Source: JAODBQ01 sp047602055
GTDB taxonomy: Bacteria; Actinomycetota; Acidimicrobiia; Acidimicrobiales; Ilumatobacteraceae
Length of the DNA stretch: 64,000 bases
Assembly: GCA_047602055.1 (NCBI GenBank)
Contig: JASGIG010000001.1
Span: forward strand, 558,001 to 622,000
Direction: 5' to 3'
The stretch's first letter is position 1; each line of letters starts with the position of its first letter. A program made the position numbers and the translations under genes. The notes beneath the pieces are model-generated. The model was not told where the DNA came from. It searched no databases and saw only the letters and a program-made list of their open reading frames with translations. Below are positions 33,476 through 41,829 of the stretch, in pieces.

Positions 33476-34767
33476 GAACGCGGCCCGATGACCGTCGCAC
33501 CGCGCATGTACGGGCGCAGCACGTCGGGGATCGCCACCGAGCCGTCGGCCTGGCGGAAGTTCTCGAGGATCGCCGCCCACACCCGGGGCACGGCGAGCGC
33601 CGAGCCGTTCAGCGTGTTGGCGATCTGCGTGCCCTTCTGCCCGGCAACCTTGGAGCGGATGTCGCCGCGGCGGGCCTGGTAGTCGCCGAACCAGCTGACC
33701 GAGCTGACCTCCAGCCACGCGTCCGTGCCGGGCGCGTAGACCTCGAGGTCGTAGCTGCGGTGGTGACTCTGGCCGAGATCGCCCGTGCAGATCTCGATGA
33801 TCCGGTACGGCAGGCCGAGCCCGCCGATCAACGCCTCGGCGCGGTCGCGCAGCTCGACGAGCAGCGCCGGCGACTGCGCCGGCGTGGCCACGGCGAGGAT
33901 CTCGACCTTGTCGAACTCGTGCGAGCGCAACATGCCGCGGGTGTCGCGCCCGGCCGAGCCGGCCTCGCGCCGGTAGCACGGCGAGTACGCCATCAACCGC
34001 ACCGGCAGCGACGCCTCGTCGAGCACCTCGCCGGCGTAGATCGACGTCAGCGGCACCTCGGCCGTGGGGATGCACCACAGGTCGTCGCGCTCGACCGCGA
34101 ACGCGTCGTCGGCGAACTTCGGCAGCTGCCCGGTGGCGGTCAGCGTCGCGGTCGTCACCAGCGACGGCGGGCGGATCTCCTCGAACGCATCGGCGTTGCG
34201 GTCCAGCGCGTACTGGCACAGCGCCCGCGACAGCGTCGCCCCGAGCCCGCGCTGCATCGTGAACATCGCCCCGCTGATCTTCACCGCCCGCTCGTTGTCG
34301 AGGATCCCGAGAGCAGCGGCCGTCTCCCAGTGCGGCACCCGCTGGTGCTCGGCGAACGCGCCGGGGAGGTTGACCGGGCCGACGACGACCGGGTTGTCGG
34401 CGTCGCTCGTTCCGTCGGGGACGTCGGGGTGCGGCAGGTTCGGGATGCGCAGCAGCAGCTCGCGCACCTGGGCCTGGACCTCGTCGTACGACCCGGCGAG
34501 CACCTTCTCCTCGTCGCCGAGCGCCCGGCTGCGCAGCTGCAGATCCTCGGCGCCCTCCGCGTCGCCGTCGCGACGCAGCCTGCCGACCTGCTTGGAGAGG
34601 TCGTTGACCTCGCCGCGGATGGCGTCTCGCCGCGAGGCGATCTGCCGTGCCTGCTCGTCGAGCGTCACGACCTGGTCGAGCTGGTCGAGGACCTGAGGGT
34701 CGTGCCGGCGAGCGAGCGCGGCGCGCACCTCGTCGGGTCGGGAGCGCAGGAGCCGCAGATCGATCAC
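33472..34767 (-). CDS. serS: Serine-tRNA ligase
   Basis: This 431-residue class II synthetase has an N-terminal coiled-coil tRNA-binding arm (about 30-105, with QARQIASRRDAIRGEVNDLS). Motif 2 covers YSPCYRREAGSAGRDTRGML plus RSHEFDKVE, and motif 3 is NTLNGSALAVPRVWAAILEN. It charges tRNA-Ser and tRNA-Sec. The start MIDLRLLRSRPDEVRAAL is canonical. pdxH follows with a 4-nt overlap. The 34768-34884 gap upstream shows no gene. Confidence 0.97.
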   Translation of the reverse strand: MIDLRLLRSRPDEVRAALARRHDPQVLDQLDQVVTLDEQARQIASRRDAIRGEVNDLSKQVGRLRRDGDAEGAEDLQLRSRALGDEEKVLAGSYDEVQAQVRELLLRIPNLPHPDVPDGTSDADNPVVVGPVNLPGAFAEHQRVPHWETAAALGILDNERAVKISGAMFTMQRGLGATLSRALCQYALDRNADAFEEIRPPSLVTTATLTATGQLPKFADDAFAVERDDLWCIPTAEVPLTSIYAGEVLDEASLPVRLMAYSPCYRREAGSAGRDTRGMLRSHEFDKVEILAVATPAQSPALLVELRDRAEALIGGLGLPYRIIEICTGDLGQSHHRSYDLEVYAPGTDAWLEVSSVSWFGDYQARRGDIRSKVAGQKGTQIANTLNGSALAVPRVWAAILENFRQADGSVAIPDVLRPYMRGATVIGPRS

Positions 34768-34884
34768 AGTCGTCAGAGACTAGGCCGGCCTCGCTGGGCC
34801 GTCGGGGCCTGAAATCTGTACGGGCCGCACGAAACGGCAGGGCTCCGTCGCTGCCGGCAACCGAGTGTGCGGACCGTCGCTCCG

Positions 34885-35301
34885 TCAGCGCGCCCGAGCC
34901 AGGTCGCGGTCCGAGTCGTCGCCGGCGATGAGGCGGGAGACTTCGTCGACGCGACGCAGCCGGCCGTCCTCAGCCAGTTCGCCGAAGAGATGGACCTCGG
35001 TGCGCACGGATGATCCATCACGCGTGGTCACCTCGACGACATGACGATCGGCGAACTGTCGCCCTTCCTGGACGAGCTCCAGCACCTCGACACGCCCACG
35101 TGCCACTCGCCCGCGCACGGCACGGATGTGCTCGACGAACTCCCGGTAGTCGAACTCCTCGCCGTCGCTGCGCTGGTGGTAGTCCGGGGCGACGTAGCGC
35201 TCGATCGTCGCCTCGAGCGGGAACGCTTGGTCCCCTCCGAAGCACACCTCGCTCAGCATGCGACCGAGCGTCGGCCGCAACAGGTTCTCCGCACTCGTCA
35301 C
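34885..35301 (-). CDS. SnoaL-like (NTF2 fold) protein
   Basis: This 138-residue alpha+beta-barrel protein has TIERYVAPDYHQRSDGEEFD and YREFVEHIRAVRGRVARGRV, then VHLFGELAEDGRLRRVDEVS, the pattern of SnoaL/ketosteroid isomerase-like proteins. The active site is not identifiable, so isomerase, hydrolase or binding functions are all possible. GTG 35301 has a strong AGGAGG 7 nt upstream. It is divergent from a MarR gene, and two matching dyads lie in the shared promoter. Confidence 0.8.
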   Translation of the reverse strand: MTSAENLLRPTLGRMLSEVCFGGDQAFPLEATIERYVAPDYHQRSDGEEFDYREFVEHIRAVRGRVARGRVEVLELVQEGRQFADRHVVEVTTRDGSSVRTEVHLFGELAEDGRLRRVDEVSRLIAGDDSDRDLARAR

Positions 35302-35319
35302 GCCATGACCTCCTTTGTT

Positions 35320-35375
35320 CGTGCACCATGCACGCTTCGCGGTTGAGGGTATCGGCAGCACGTGCATCACGCACG
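35320..35375. promoter_or_regulatory. Two MarR-type operators in the divergent promoter
   Basis: CGTGCACCATGCACG (35320-35334) and CGTGCATCACGCACG (35361-35375) are the same 15-bp dyad, 41 bp (about four helical turns) apart, between the SnoaL-like and MarR genes. Confidence 0.75.
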
Positions 35376-35389
35376 CTATTGTGCGGCGG

Positions 35390-35836
35390 GTGGAGGCGAC
35401 GCCGGGCGAGCAGCTCGCGGAGGTGCTGGGGCTGTTGCTGCACCGCGGCACGCGGGCCCACCTCTACGCAAGCCTGACCGAGGGGATCGACCCGACCGTC
35501 GATGAAGCTACCTATCCGGTGCTCAGCGGCATCGCCCGCTTCGGCCCTTGCAACGCCGCCTCGCTCGCGCACGACATCGGTCTCGACCGCTCGGTCGTCA
35601 GCCGCCACGCGTCGCGGCTCGAACGCGGCGGACTCCTCCTGCGCACCCCCGATCCCGACGACCGACGCTCGACCCTGCTCTCGCTCTCGGAGCCGGGACG
35701 CGAGGCGGTTGCGGCGATGCGCCGCCGCCTCGCCACGATCTTCGACGACCATCTCGCCACCTGGCCACCGGCCGAGGCCCGCGAGTTCACCACTCGCCTT
35801 CACCGATTCGTCGCCGAGGGCCCACTCCGGCGATGA
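35390..35836 (+). CDS. MarR-family regulator
   Basis: The protein is 148 residues. The winged helix is FGPCNAASLAHDIGLDRSVV followed by SRHASRLERGGLLLRTPDPD and DRRSTLLSLS, a clear MarR wing with the DxR motif. It is divergent from a SnoaL-like gene with two identical-type dyads between, so it probably represses both. Start GTG 35390 is preferred; GTG 35381 is in frame nine bases earlier. The ABC transporter genes that follow 50 nt later may also belong to its regulon. Confidence 0.88.
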   Translation: MEATPGEQLAEVLGLLLHRGTRAHLYASLTEGIDPTVDEATYPVLSGIARFGPCNAASLAHDIGLDRSVVSRHASRLERGGLLLRTPDPDDRRSTLLSLSEPGREAVAAMRRRLATIFDDHLATWPPAEAREFTTRLHRFVAEGPLRR

Positions 35837-35885
35837 CCAGCGCCGCTGTTCCAGGTGGCTTGCGAACGTCTATCGTCGGTTCCCG

Positions 35886-36893
35886 GTGACTTGGACGGAC
35901 GCCGAGGCGGAGGCAGGTGACGACGTCGCCGTCGCCGTCGACGGGCTGACGGTCCGCTACGGCGAGCTCCTCGCCGTCGACGACGTCTCCTTCACCGCCC
36001 GGCGCGGCCAGGTCACCGCCGTGCTCGGCCCGAACGGCGCCGGCAAGACGAGCACGATCGAGGTCTGCGAGGGCTACCGGCGGGCGACGGCCGGCACGGT
36101 CCGGGTGCTCGGCCTCGACCCTGGGCGCCAGCAGCGCCTGCTCAGCGAGCGGATGGGCGTGATGCTCCAGGAGGGCGGCGTCTACCCGAGCGTGCGGGTG
36201 ATCGACGCCGTCCGCCACCACGTCGCGCTTGCCGGCACGTCCGCCGATCCGCGCGCCCTCGTCGAGCGCGTCGGACTGACCAGCCGGGCGACGGCCACAT
36301 GGCGGCGCCTCAGCGGTGGCGAGCAGCAGCGCCTGTCGCTGGCCCTCGCGCTCGCCGCCGAGCCCGACGTCGCCTTCCTCGACGAGCCGACCTCGGGCGT
36401 CGACGTCAACGGCCGGGACACGATCCGCGGCATCGTCCGCGGCATCGCTGCCCGGGGCTGCGCCGTCGTGCTGGCCACCCACGAGCTCGACGAGGCCGAG
36501 CGCCTCGCCGACCGCGCCGTGATCTTCGACGGCGGCAAGGTGATCGCCGACGGGACGATCGACGAGCTGCGCCGCGGCCACGACGAGATCCGCTTCCGCA
36601 GCACGCCGCACCTCGACCTGGCGGCGCTGGCCCAGGAGATCGGGATGGTGGCCACCGAGGTCTGCGACGGCGAGTACGTCGTCGGCGCCCCACCGCACCC
36701 GCGCCTGATGGCCCAGCTCGCCGGTTGGCTGGCCGACCAGGGCGCACCGCTGGACGACGTGCGCGCCGGCGCCCAGCGACTCGAGGACGTGTTCCGCCGC
36801 CTGACCGCCGAGCACGGCGCAGTCGGCGACGGCGAGACCGACGCCGCAACGACCGGCCGGCGCAGTCGTGGCCGGCGGCGTGGCCCGCGATGA
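35886..36893 (+). CDS. ABC-2 type exporter, ATP-binding protein
   Basis: This 335-residue ABC ATPase has Walker A LGPNGAGKTSTIEVCEG (about 46-62), Q-loop VMLQEGGVYPS, signature RLSGGEQQRLSLALALA, Walker B DVAFLDEPTSGVD and H-loop ATHELDEAE. The C-terminal approximately 100 residues are the extension of DrrA/CcmA-type exporters. The permease gene overlaps by ATGA. Substrate unknown; drug or lipid export is usual. The GTG at 35886 is the first start past the MarR stop. Confidence 0.93.
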   Translation: MTWTDAEAEAGDDVAVAVDGLTVRYGELLAVDDVSFTARRGQVTAVLGPNGAGKTSTIEVCEGYRRATAGTVRVLGLDPGRQQRLLSERMGVMLQEGGVYPSVRVIDAVRHHVALAGTSADPRALVERVGLTSRATATWRRLSGGEQQRLSLALALAAEPDVAFLDEPTSGVDVNGRDTIRGIVRGIAARGCAVVLATHELDEAERLADRAVIFDGGKVIADGTIDELRRGHDEIRFRSTPHLDLAALAQEIGMVATEVCDGEYVVGAPPHPRLMAQLAGWLADQGAPLDDVRAGAQRLEDVFRRLTAEHGAVGDGETDAATTGRRSRGRRRGPR

Positions 36894-37615
36894 GGCGCTA
36901 CCTGGCACAGCTGCGGATGGAGGTCCTGCTCGTCGTCCGCAACGGTGAGCAGCTGCTGCTGACGCTGATCATCCCGGTGCTGCTGCTGGTGTTCTTCAGC
37001 CTCGTCGACGTCCTGCCGACGGGCACCGACGACCCGGTCGACTTCCTCGCCCCCGGCATCCTCGCCCTGGCGGTGATGAGCACGGCGATGGTCAGCATCG
37101 GCATCGGCACCGGCTTCGAGCGCTCGTACCACGTGCTCAAGCGGCTCGGGGCGACACCGCTCGGCCGGCCACGTCTGATCGCCGCCAAGATCAGCGCTGT
37201 CGTCGCCGTCGAGCTGTTGCAGTTCGCGGTGCTGATCCCCGTCGCCTACGCCGTCGGCTGGGACCCCGGTTCGCCGAGCTGGGCGGCGGCCGCCGGCGGC
37301 GTCGTCCTCGGCACGCTGGCGTTCGCCGGGATCGGCCTGACCCTCGCCGGCCGGCTGCGCGGCGAGCTCAACCTCGCCGTCCAGAACGGCCTGTACCTCG
37401 TGCTGCTGCTGCTCGGCGGCATGGTCATCCCGTTCTCCAACCTGCCCGCCGGGGTGCGCGCCGTCGCCTATGCGCTGCCGTCGGGCGCGCTGGCCGACAT
37501 CCTCCGCGAAGCCCTGGCCCACGCCGGCACCCACGCCGGGGCCTCCTGGGCGATCCTCGCCGCCTGGGCGATCGTCGCGCCCACCGTCGCGGCCCTCACC
37601 TTCCGCTGGGACTGA
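36890..37615 (+). CDS. ABC-2 type exporter, permease
   Basis: This 241-residue membrane protein has six helices (e.g. LLLTLIIPVLLLVFFSLV and LLLLGGMVIPFSNLPAGVRA), the ABC2-membrane pattern with the conserved G-x-P in the last loop. It pairs with the ATPase encoded just upstream (4-nt overlap). Repeat copy 6 begins 8 nt after its stop. Confidence 0.92.
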   Translation: MRRYLAQLRMEVLLVVRNGEQLLLTLIIPVLLLVFFSLVDVLPTGTDDPVDFLAPGILALAVMSTAMVSIGIGTGFERSYHVLKRLGATPLGRPRLIAAKISAVVAVELLQFAVLIPVAYAVGWDPGSPSWAAAAGGVVLGTLAFAGIGLTLAGRLRGELNLAVQNGLYLVLLLLGGMVIPFSNLPAGVRAVAYALPSGALADILREALAHAGTHAGASWAILAAWAIVAPTVAALTFRWD

Positions 37616-37622
37616 AACATCT

Positions 37623-37705
37623 CGTGCTTCGGTCGCCGCAAAGCGGCTCCCTTCGCCTGCCGTGCTCGCCGCCTCCGCTGCGCTTCGGCACTCGCCGCGC
37701 CTTGA
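37623..37705 (+). repeat. 3'-end dispersed repeat, copy 6 (compensatory stem change)
   Basis: The copy begins 8 nt after the permease stop: CGTGCTTCGGTCGCCGCAAA then GCGGCTCCC. Its mini-hairpin is GCCGC-AAA-GCGGC, where other copies have GCAGC-CAA-GCTGC: both sides of one base pair changed together. The remainder (CCGTGCTCGCCGCC, CCGCTGCGCTTCGG, CTCGCCGCGCCTTGAA) matches the family. Confidence 0.85.
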
Positions 37706-37718
37706 ACCTGTGCTGGTG

Positions 37719-38654
37719 TCAGCCTTCGGGGATCGGTTCGGAGCGGGCCGTCACCGGGACGTTCTCGCGGGGGACCCAGTCGCGGGCGTCGAGGTCGGCG
37801 ACGGACGGTTCCAGCACGGAGGCGATGCCGTTCGCGCCCTCGCCGGTGCGCCGGTAGGTCGCCTCGGCCCGCCAGTTGGCGCCGAAGCGCCGGATCCACA
37901 GGTAGACGATGATCGTCCAGACGAAGATCGAACCGCCGATCTTCATGATCACGCCGGCGAGCTGCTGGTCCTCGGCGACGGTCAACCCCCACACCCGCAC
38001 CGGTTCGTCGTAGACGTGGTACACGGCGCCGTCGGCGAACGTCAGCCATCCGGCCGGAACGACGGGGATCACGCTCTGGGCGAACAGGTAGACCATCTTG
38101 CCGGTGGCGCTCAACTGCACCTCGGGGAACGGCCCGACCACCGGCATCCACATCAGCAGCGACGTCATCACCAGCAGGAAGTGCAGGCTGTAGTGCAGCG
38201 GCGCGCTCTGCACCGAGTGGTTCACCACGCCCGGGATGTGGGTGACGATCACCGTCCCGTTGAACAGCACGCTGGCGATCACCGGTCGGGTCAGCCGGCG
38301 CAGCACGCCGTACAGCCGGCCGTCGCCGATCAACGTGCGCAGCAACCACTCAGGCGTGGCCATCAGCACCAGCGGCGGCATGAAGTAGCTGAGCACCATG
38401 TGCTGCAGCATGTGCATCGAGTACAGGTACTCCTCGCCGATCTGGTGCAGCGGCCAGGTGCTGGCGAAGAACAGCATCACCATCGCCGCCACGAAGCAGA
38501 CGACGTGCCGGCGGCGCACCACCGGCTCGCCCGGCGCCACGGCGCTCGGCCCGATGACGCGCACCATGTACACGTACGCGCCGATCAGGAACGCGACGAG
38601 CAGGTAGACCTCGGGGTTCGCCTGGAACCGCCACGGGTTCGCATAGGCGAGCAT
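37719..38654 (-). CDS. ctaG: CtaG (caa3-type) cytochrome c oxidase assembly protein
   Basis: This 311-residue membrane protein has about seven helices and the CtaG_caa3 features EEYLYSMHMLQHMVLSYFMP and PLHYSLHFLLVMTSLLMWMP, with several membrane-embedded histidines thought to handle copper. It is needed for building the copper centre of caa3 oxidases. It is the last gene of the cox operon, 11 nt after ctaF. The start is ATG 38654. Confidence 0.92.
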   Translation of the reverse strand: MLAYANPWRFQANPEVYLLVAFLIGAYVYMVRVIGPSAVAPGEPVVRRRHVVCFVAAMVMLFFASTWPLHQIGEEYLYSMHMLQHMVLSYFMPPLVLMATPEWLLRTLIGDGRLYGVLRRLTRPVIASVLFNGTVIVTHIPGVVNHSVQSAPLHYSLHFLLVMTSLLMWMPVVGPFPEVQLSATGKMVYLFAQSVIPVVPAGWLTFADGAVYHVYDEPVRVWGLTVAEDQQLAGVIMKIGGSIFVWTIIVYLWIRRFGANWRAEATYRRTGEGANGIASVLEPSVADLDARDWVPRENVPVTARSEPIPEG

Positions 38655-38665
38655 CGGAGAACGGG

Positions 38666-39016
38666 TCAGTGACTCGGGATGAAGAACTCGAACGTCGCCA
38701 ACACCCCGACGTACACGCCGATGGCCAGGATGAGGCCCGAGTAGAAGACGAACGAGAACAGCGGGTTGTCGAACTTCAGGTGCATGAAGTACGACACGAC
38801 CATCACGAACTTGATGCCCATCAGGATCAGCAGCAGCGGCATCGCGAACGAACCGAAGTCGATCCAGTAGGTCGACGTCTCCAGAGCGGTCAGGACCGCC
38901 AGGATCAAGGCGATCCTGATGTAGAAGCTCGCCGGCTGGTGGGCGCCCGGGATGTGGGCGTCGTCGTCGGCGTGGACGTCGTGAGTGTTCGGAGAGGGTT
39001 CGACGATGGTGCTCAT
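38666..39016 (-). CDS. ctaF: Cytochrome c oxidase subunit IV (CtaF/CyoD-like)
   Basis: This 116-residue protein has three helices, including IRIALILAVLTALETSTYWI, LLLILMGIKFVMVVSYFMHL and a final FVFYSGLILAIGVYVGVLAT. The conserved KFVMVVSYFMHLKFD stretch identifies subunit IV. It lies 4 nt after ctaE and 11 nt before ctaG. Confidence 0.92.
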   Translation of the reverse strand: MSTIVEPSPNTHDVHADDDAHIPGAHQPASFYIRIALILAVLTALETSTYWIDFGSFAMPLLLILMGIKFVMVVSYFMHLKFDNPLFSFVFYSGLILAIGVYVGVLATFEFFIPSH

Positions 39017-39020
39017 GAGA

Positions 39021-39785
39021 TCAGGCCGGGATCAGGTAGACGAGGGTGAAGATGATGATCCAGACGATGTCGACGAAGTGCCAGTAGAGGCCGACGAGCT
39101 CGACGACCTCGGCCTTGTCGCCCGGGACCCTGCTGCGCCCGAGGATGCCGGCCAGCGCGAGGAGCATGATCACCCCGACGCTGACGTGCACGCCGTGGAA
39201 GCCGGTCAGCGTGTACAGGCTGGAGGAGAACAGGCTCGTCGTGAAGCCGAGGCCTTCGTGGTAGAAGCTGGTGAACTCGTACACCTGGCCGCCGACGAAC
39301 GTCGCCCCGAGCATCGCCGTCACCACCAGCCACAGCCGGGTGTTGCGGTCGTCGCGGGCCTGGGCGGCGTTCACGGCCAGCACCATCGTCAGCGAGCTCA
39401 TCAGCAGCACGAACGTGCTGACCGAGGTGAACGGGATGTCGTAGACCTGCGCCGGGCCGGGGCCGCCGGCATGGCGCCCGCGATACAGCATGTACGTCGA
39501 GATCAGGCCGCCGAACAGCAGGCACTCGCTGCCGAGGAACAGCCACATCGCCAGCTTGTTGTTCGACAACCCAGTGGTGGTGTGGAAGTGCTGGTACTCC
39601 GGGCCGCGGTGCGGCTCGGCGGCCTTCTTGCTGTGGGCATCGACGATGTCGGCCCCCTGGTCCTCGCCGAGGTACTCGTCGGGGACGACAGGCACGGCCT
39701 CGTCGGTGACCAGCAGGCCGGCCGCCGAGTCGGCGACGTCCTCGCCGGGAGCCGGTTCGGTGAGGGGCAGATCGGTGTCAGCCAA
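39021..39785 (-). CDS. ctaE: Cytochrome c oxidase subunit III
   Basis: This 254-residue protein has a long N-terminal cytoplasmic extension (about 1-70), then five to six helices with the subunit III hallmarks NNKLAMWLFLGSECLLFGGL, YEFTSFYHEGLGF, YTLTGFHGVHVSVGVIMLLA and GLYWHFVDIVWIIIFTLVYL. It stabilises subunit I and its proton uptake. The start overlaps the ctaD stop by 8 nt. Confidence 0.95.
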   Translation of the reverse strand: MADTDLPLTEPAPGEDVADSAAGLLVTDEAVPVVPDEYLGEDQGADIVDAHSKKAAEPHRGPEYQHFHTTTGLSNNKLAMWLFLGSECLLFGGLISTYMLYRGRHAGGPGPAQVYDIPFTSVSTFVLLMSSLTMVLAVNAAQARDDRNTRLWLVVTAMLGATFVGGQVYEFTSFYHEGLGFTTSLFSSSLYTLTGFHGVHVSVGVIMLLALAGILGRSRVPGDKAEVVELVGLYWHFVDIVWIIIFTLVYLIPA

Positions 39786-41817
39786 CGGGGTTCAGCTCCT
39801 TCGGCGCGCCTTCGCCACCGTCGCCCTCGCCGAGGGCATGGTGCTCACCGCCGTGTGGATCGTTCGGGTCGAAGTCGGCGTCGTCGGCGACCGACGGCTC
39901 CAGCGCCCAGCCGAACAGGCCGAGAAGGACGATCGCCGCGCCGATCACCGCCAGCCAGCGGCTGAAGATGATCCCGTAGCCGACCAGCGGCAGTGCGATG
40001 GCCACGACGATCGGCCAGTACGACGGCGACGGCATGTGGATGTGCTTGTCGGCGTGCGCTTCCTGCTCCGCGTAGATCTCCTCGGCAGTCTTGACCTTGA
40101 CGAGCTTGGGCCCTTCGTCGGTGCTGATCTCCTCGTACTTGCGGTGGAAGAACTCGTCCAGCGCGTGCACCTGCGGGATCGCGTCGAAGTTGTGCTCCTT
40201 CGGCGGGCTGGCCGTCATCCACTCGAGGGTGCGGGCGTCCCACGGGTCGAGCGGTGCCCGCTCCTTCTTGCGGGCGGTCAGCACCACGTTGACGAAGAAC
40301 AGCAGGATGCCGATGCCGAGGATGTACGAGCCGACGGTGGCCACCTGGTTCCAGAAGCCGAGGTTGAAGAAGCCCTCGCCGGTGCGGGTGTCGTCCCACA
40401 CCACCATGCGTCGCGGCTGGCCCTGCAGACCGAGGATGTGCATCGGACCGAACGTCAGGTTCATGCCGAGGATGGTCAGCCAGAAGCCGACCTTGCCCAT
40501 CTTCTCGCCCAGCGTCTTGCCGAACACCTTCGGCCACCAGTAGTACATGCCGGCGAAGATGCCGAGGACCGCCCCACCGAAGATCACGTAGTGGAAGTGG
40601 GCGACGATGTAGTACGTGTCGGTCTGCTGGGTGTCGCTGGGCGACACGGCGTGAGTGACGCCGGACAGGCCGCCGATCGTGAACTCGATGATCATGCCGA
40701 TGGCGAACATCATCGCGGTGGTGAAGCGGATCTTGGCGCCCCACAACGTCAGTGACCAGTTGATGATCTTCACGCCGGTCGGCACGGCGATGAGCATCGT
40801 GCTGACGGAGAACACGGCGACGCTCACCGGGCCGAGGCCGCTGGCGAACATGTGGTGGGCCCACACGCCCCAGCCCATGAAACCGATCGCCGCACCGGAG
40901 AGGACGACGAACTTGTAGCCGAACAGCGGCTTGCGGGCGAAGACCGGGAGGACCTCGCTGACGATGCCGAACGACGGCAGGATCAGGATGTAGACCTCCG
41001 GGTGGCCGAAGATCCAGAACAGGTGCTGCCACAGCAACGGGTCGGCGCCCTTGTCGACGTTGAAGAACGTGGCCCCGAACTCCCGCTGGAACGACAGCAG
41101 GAACAACGCCACCGTGATGACGGGGACGGCGAACAGCAGCAGGAACTGGGTGACCAGCTGCATCCAGGTGAACGTCGGCATCCGCATCAGCTTCATGCCG
41201 GGCGCACGCATGTTGAGGATCGTCACGATCAGGTTGACCGCACCGGTCAGCGAGGCGATGCCGACGATCTGCAGGCCGAGCGCCCAGAAGTCGACGCCAT
41301 GGCTGGGCGAGAAGATCGGGTTGGCGTTCGGTTGGTACATGAACCAGCCGCCGTCCGCGGCGCCACCGAGGAACCACGACGTGTTCAGGAAGATCCCGCC
41401 GAACAGGAACACCCAGTAGCCGAACGCGTTGATCCGCGGGAAGGCGACGTCACGGGCGCCGATCTGCAGGGGGACGAAGTAGTTGGCCAGACCGGACACC
41501 ATCGGCATCACGAAGAGGAAGATCATCGTGGTGGCGTGCATCGTGAACAGCTCGTTGTAGAGCCCGGCGCTGAGGAACGTGTTGTCCGCCTGGGCGAGCT
41601 GCGTGCGGATCAGCAACGCCTCGAGGCCGCCGAGCAGGAAGAAGAACAGCGCCGTGGCGCAGTACATGATGCCGAGCTTCTTGTGGTCGACCGTGAACAC
41701 CCAGGACTTCCACCCGGTCGTGCTGACCGGGCGCCGGAAGTTGCCGAGCGCCGAGCTGTTGCTGACGAACGTCGGCTCGGTCGGGGCCAGTGCGGCGTGT
41801 CGTTCGAGGACCGTCAT
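39778..41817 (-). CDS. ctaD: Cytochrome c oxidase subunit I (aa3/caa3, catalytic)
   Basis: This 679-residue heme-copper oxidase subunit has all ligands: MHATTMIFLF (heme a His), WIFGHPEVYILILPSFG (CuB His and the His-Tyr crosslink), VWAHHMFASGLG (CuB His pair) and AHFHYVIFGGAVLG (heme a3/a His). YILILP with its Tyr and the K-channel lysine stretch indicate an A-type enzyme. The C-terminus is extended with extra helices (PIVVAIALPLVGYGIIFSRW). It reduces oxygen to water and pumps protons. It lies 12 nt after ctaC in the operon. Confidence 0.97.
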   Translation of the reverse strand: MTVLERHAALAPTEPTFVSNSSALGNFRRPVSTTGWKSWVFTVDHKKLGIMYCATALFFFLLGGLEALLIRTQLAQADNTFLSAGLYNELFTMHATTMIFLFVMPMVSGLANYFVPLQIGARDVAFPRINAFGYWVFLFGGIFLNTSWFLGGAADGGWFMYQPNANPIFSPSHGVDFWALGLQIVGIASLTGAVNLIVTILNMRAPGMKLMRMPTFTWMQLVTQFLLLFAVPVITVALFLLSFQREFGATFFNVDKGADPLLWQHLFWIFGHPEVYILILPSFGIVSEVLPVFARKPLFGYKFVVLSGAAIGFMGWGVWAHHMFASGLGPVSVAVFSVSTMLIAVPTGVKIINWSLTLWGAKIRFTTAMMFAIGMIIEFTIGGLSGVTHAVSPSDTQQTDTYYIVAHFHYVIFGGAVLGIFAGMYYWWPKVFGKTLGEKMGKVGFWLTILGMNLTFGPMHILGLQGQPRRMVVWDDTRTGEGFFNLGFWNQVATVGSYILGIGILLFFVNVVLTARKKERAPLDPWDARTLEWMTASPPKEHNFDAIPQVHALDEFFHRKYEEISTDEGPKLVKVKTAEEIYAEQEAHADKHIHMPSPSYWPIVVAIALPLVGYGIIFSRWLAVIGAAIVLLGLFGWALEPSVADDADFDPNDPHGGEHHALGEGDGGEGAPKELNPVG

Positions 41818-41829
41818 GCGTAGGTCTCC

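Noticed and set aside
2461..37705. The six-copy repeat as a coding element (open frame LRSQPSCSLRLPCSPPP)
   Set aside because: There is no conserved start codon or ribosome site, and its position after stops on either strand fits an RNA or DNA element better. The peptide is Ser/Pro/Arg-rich as expected for non-coding GC-rich DNA.
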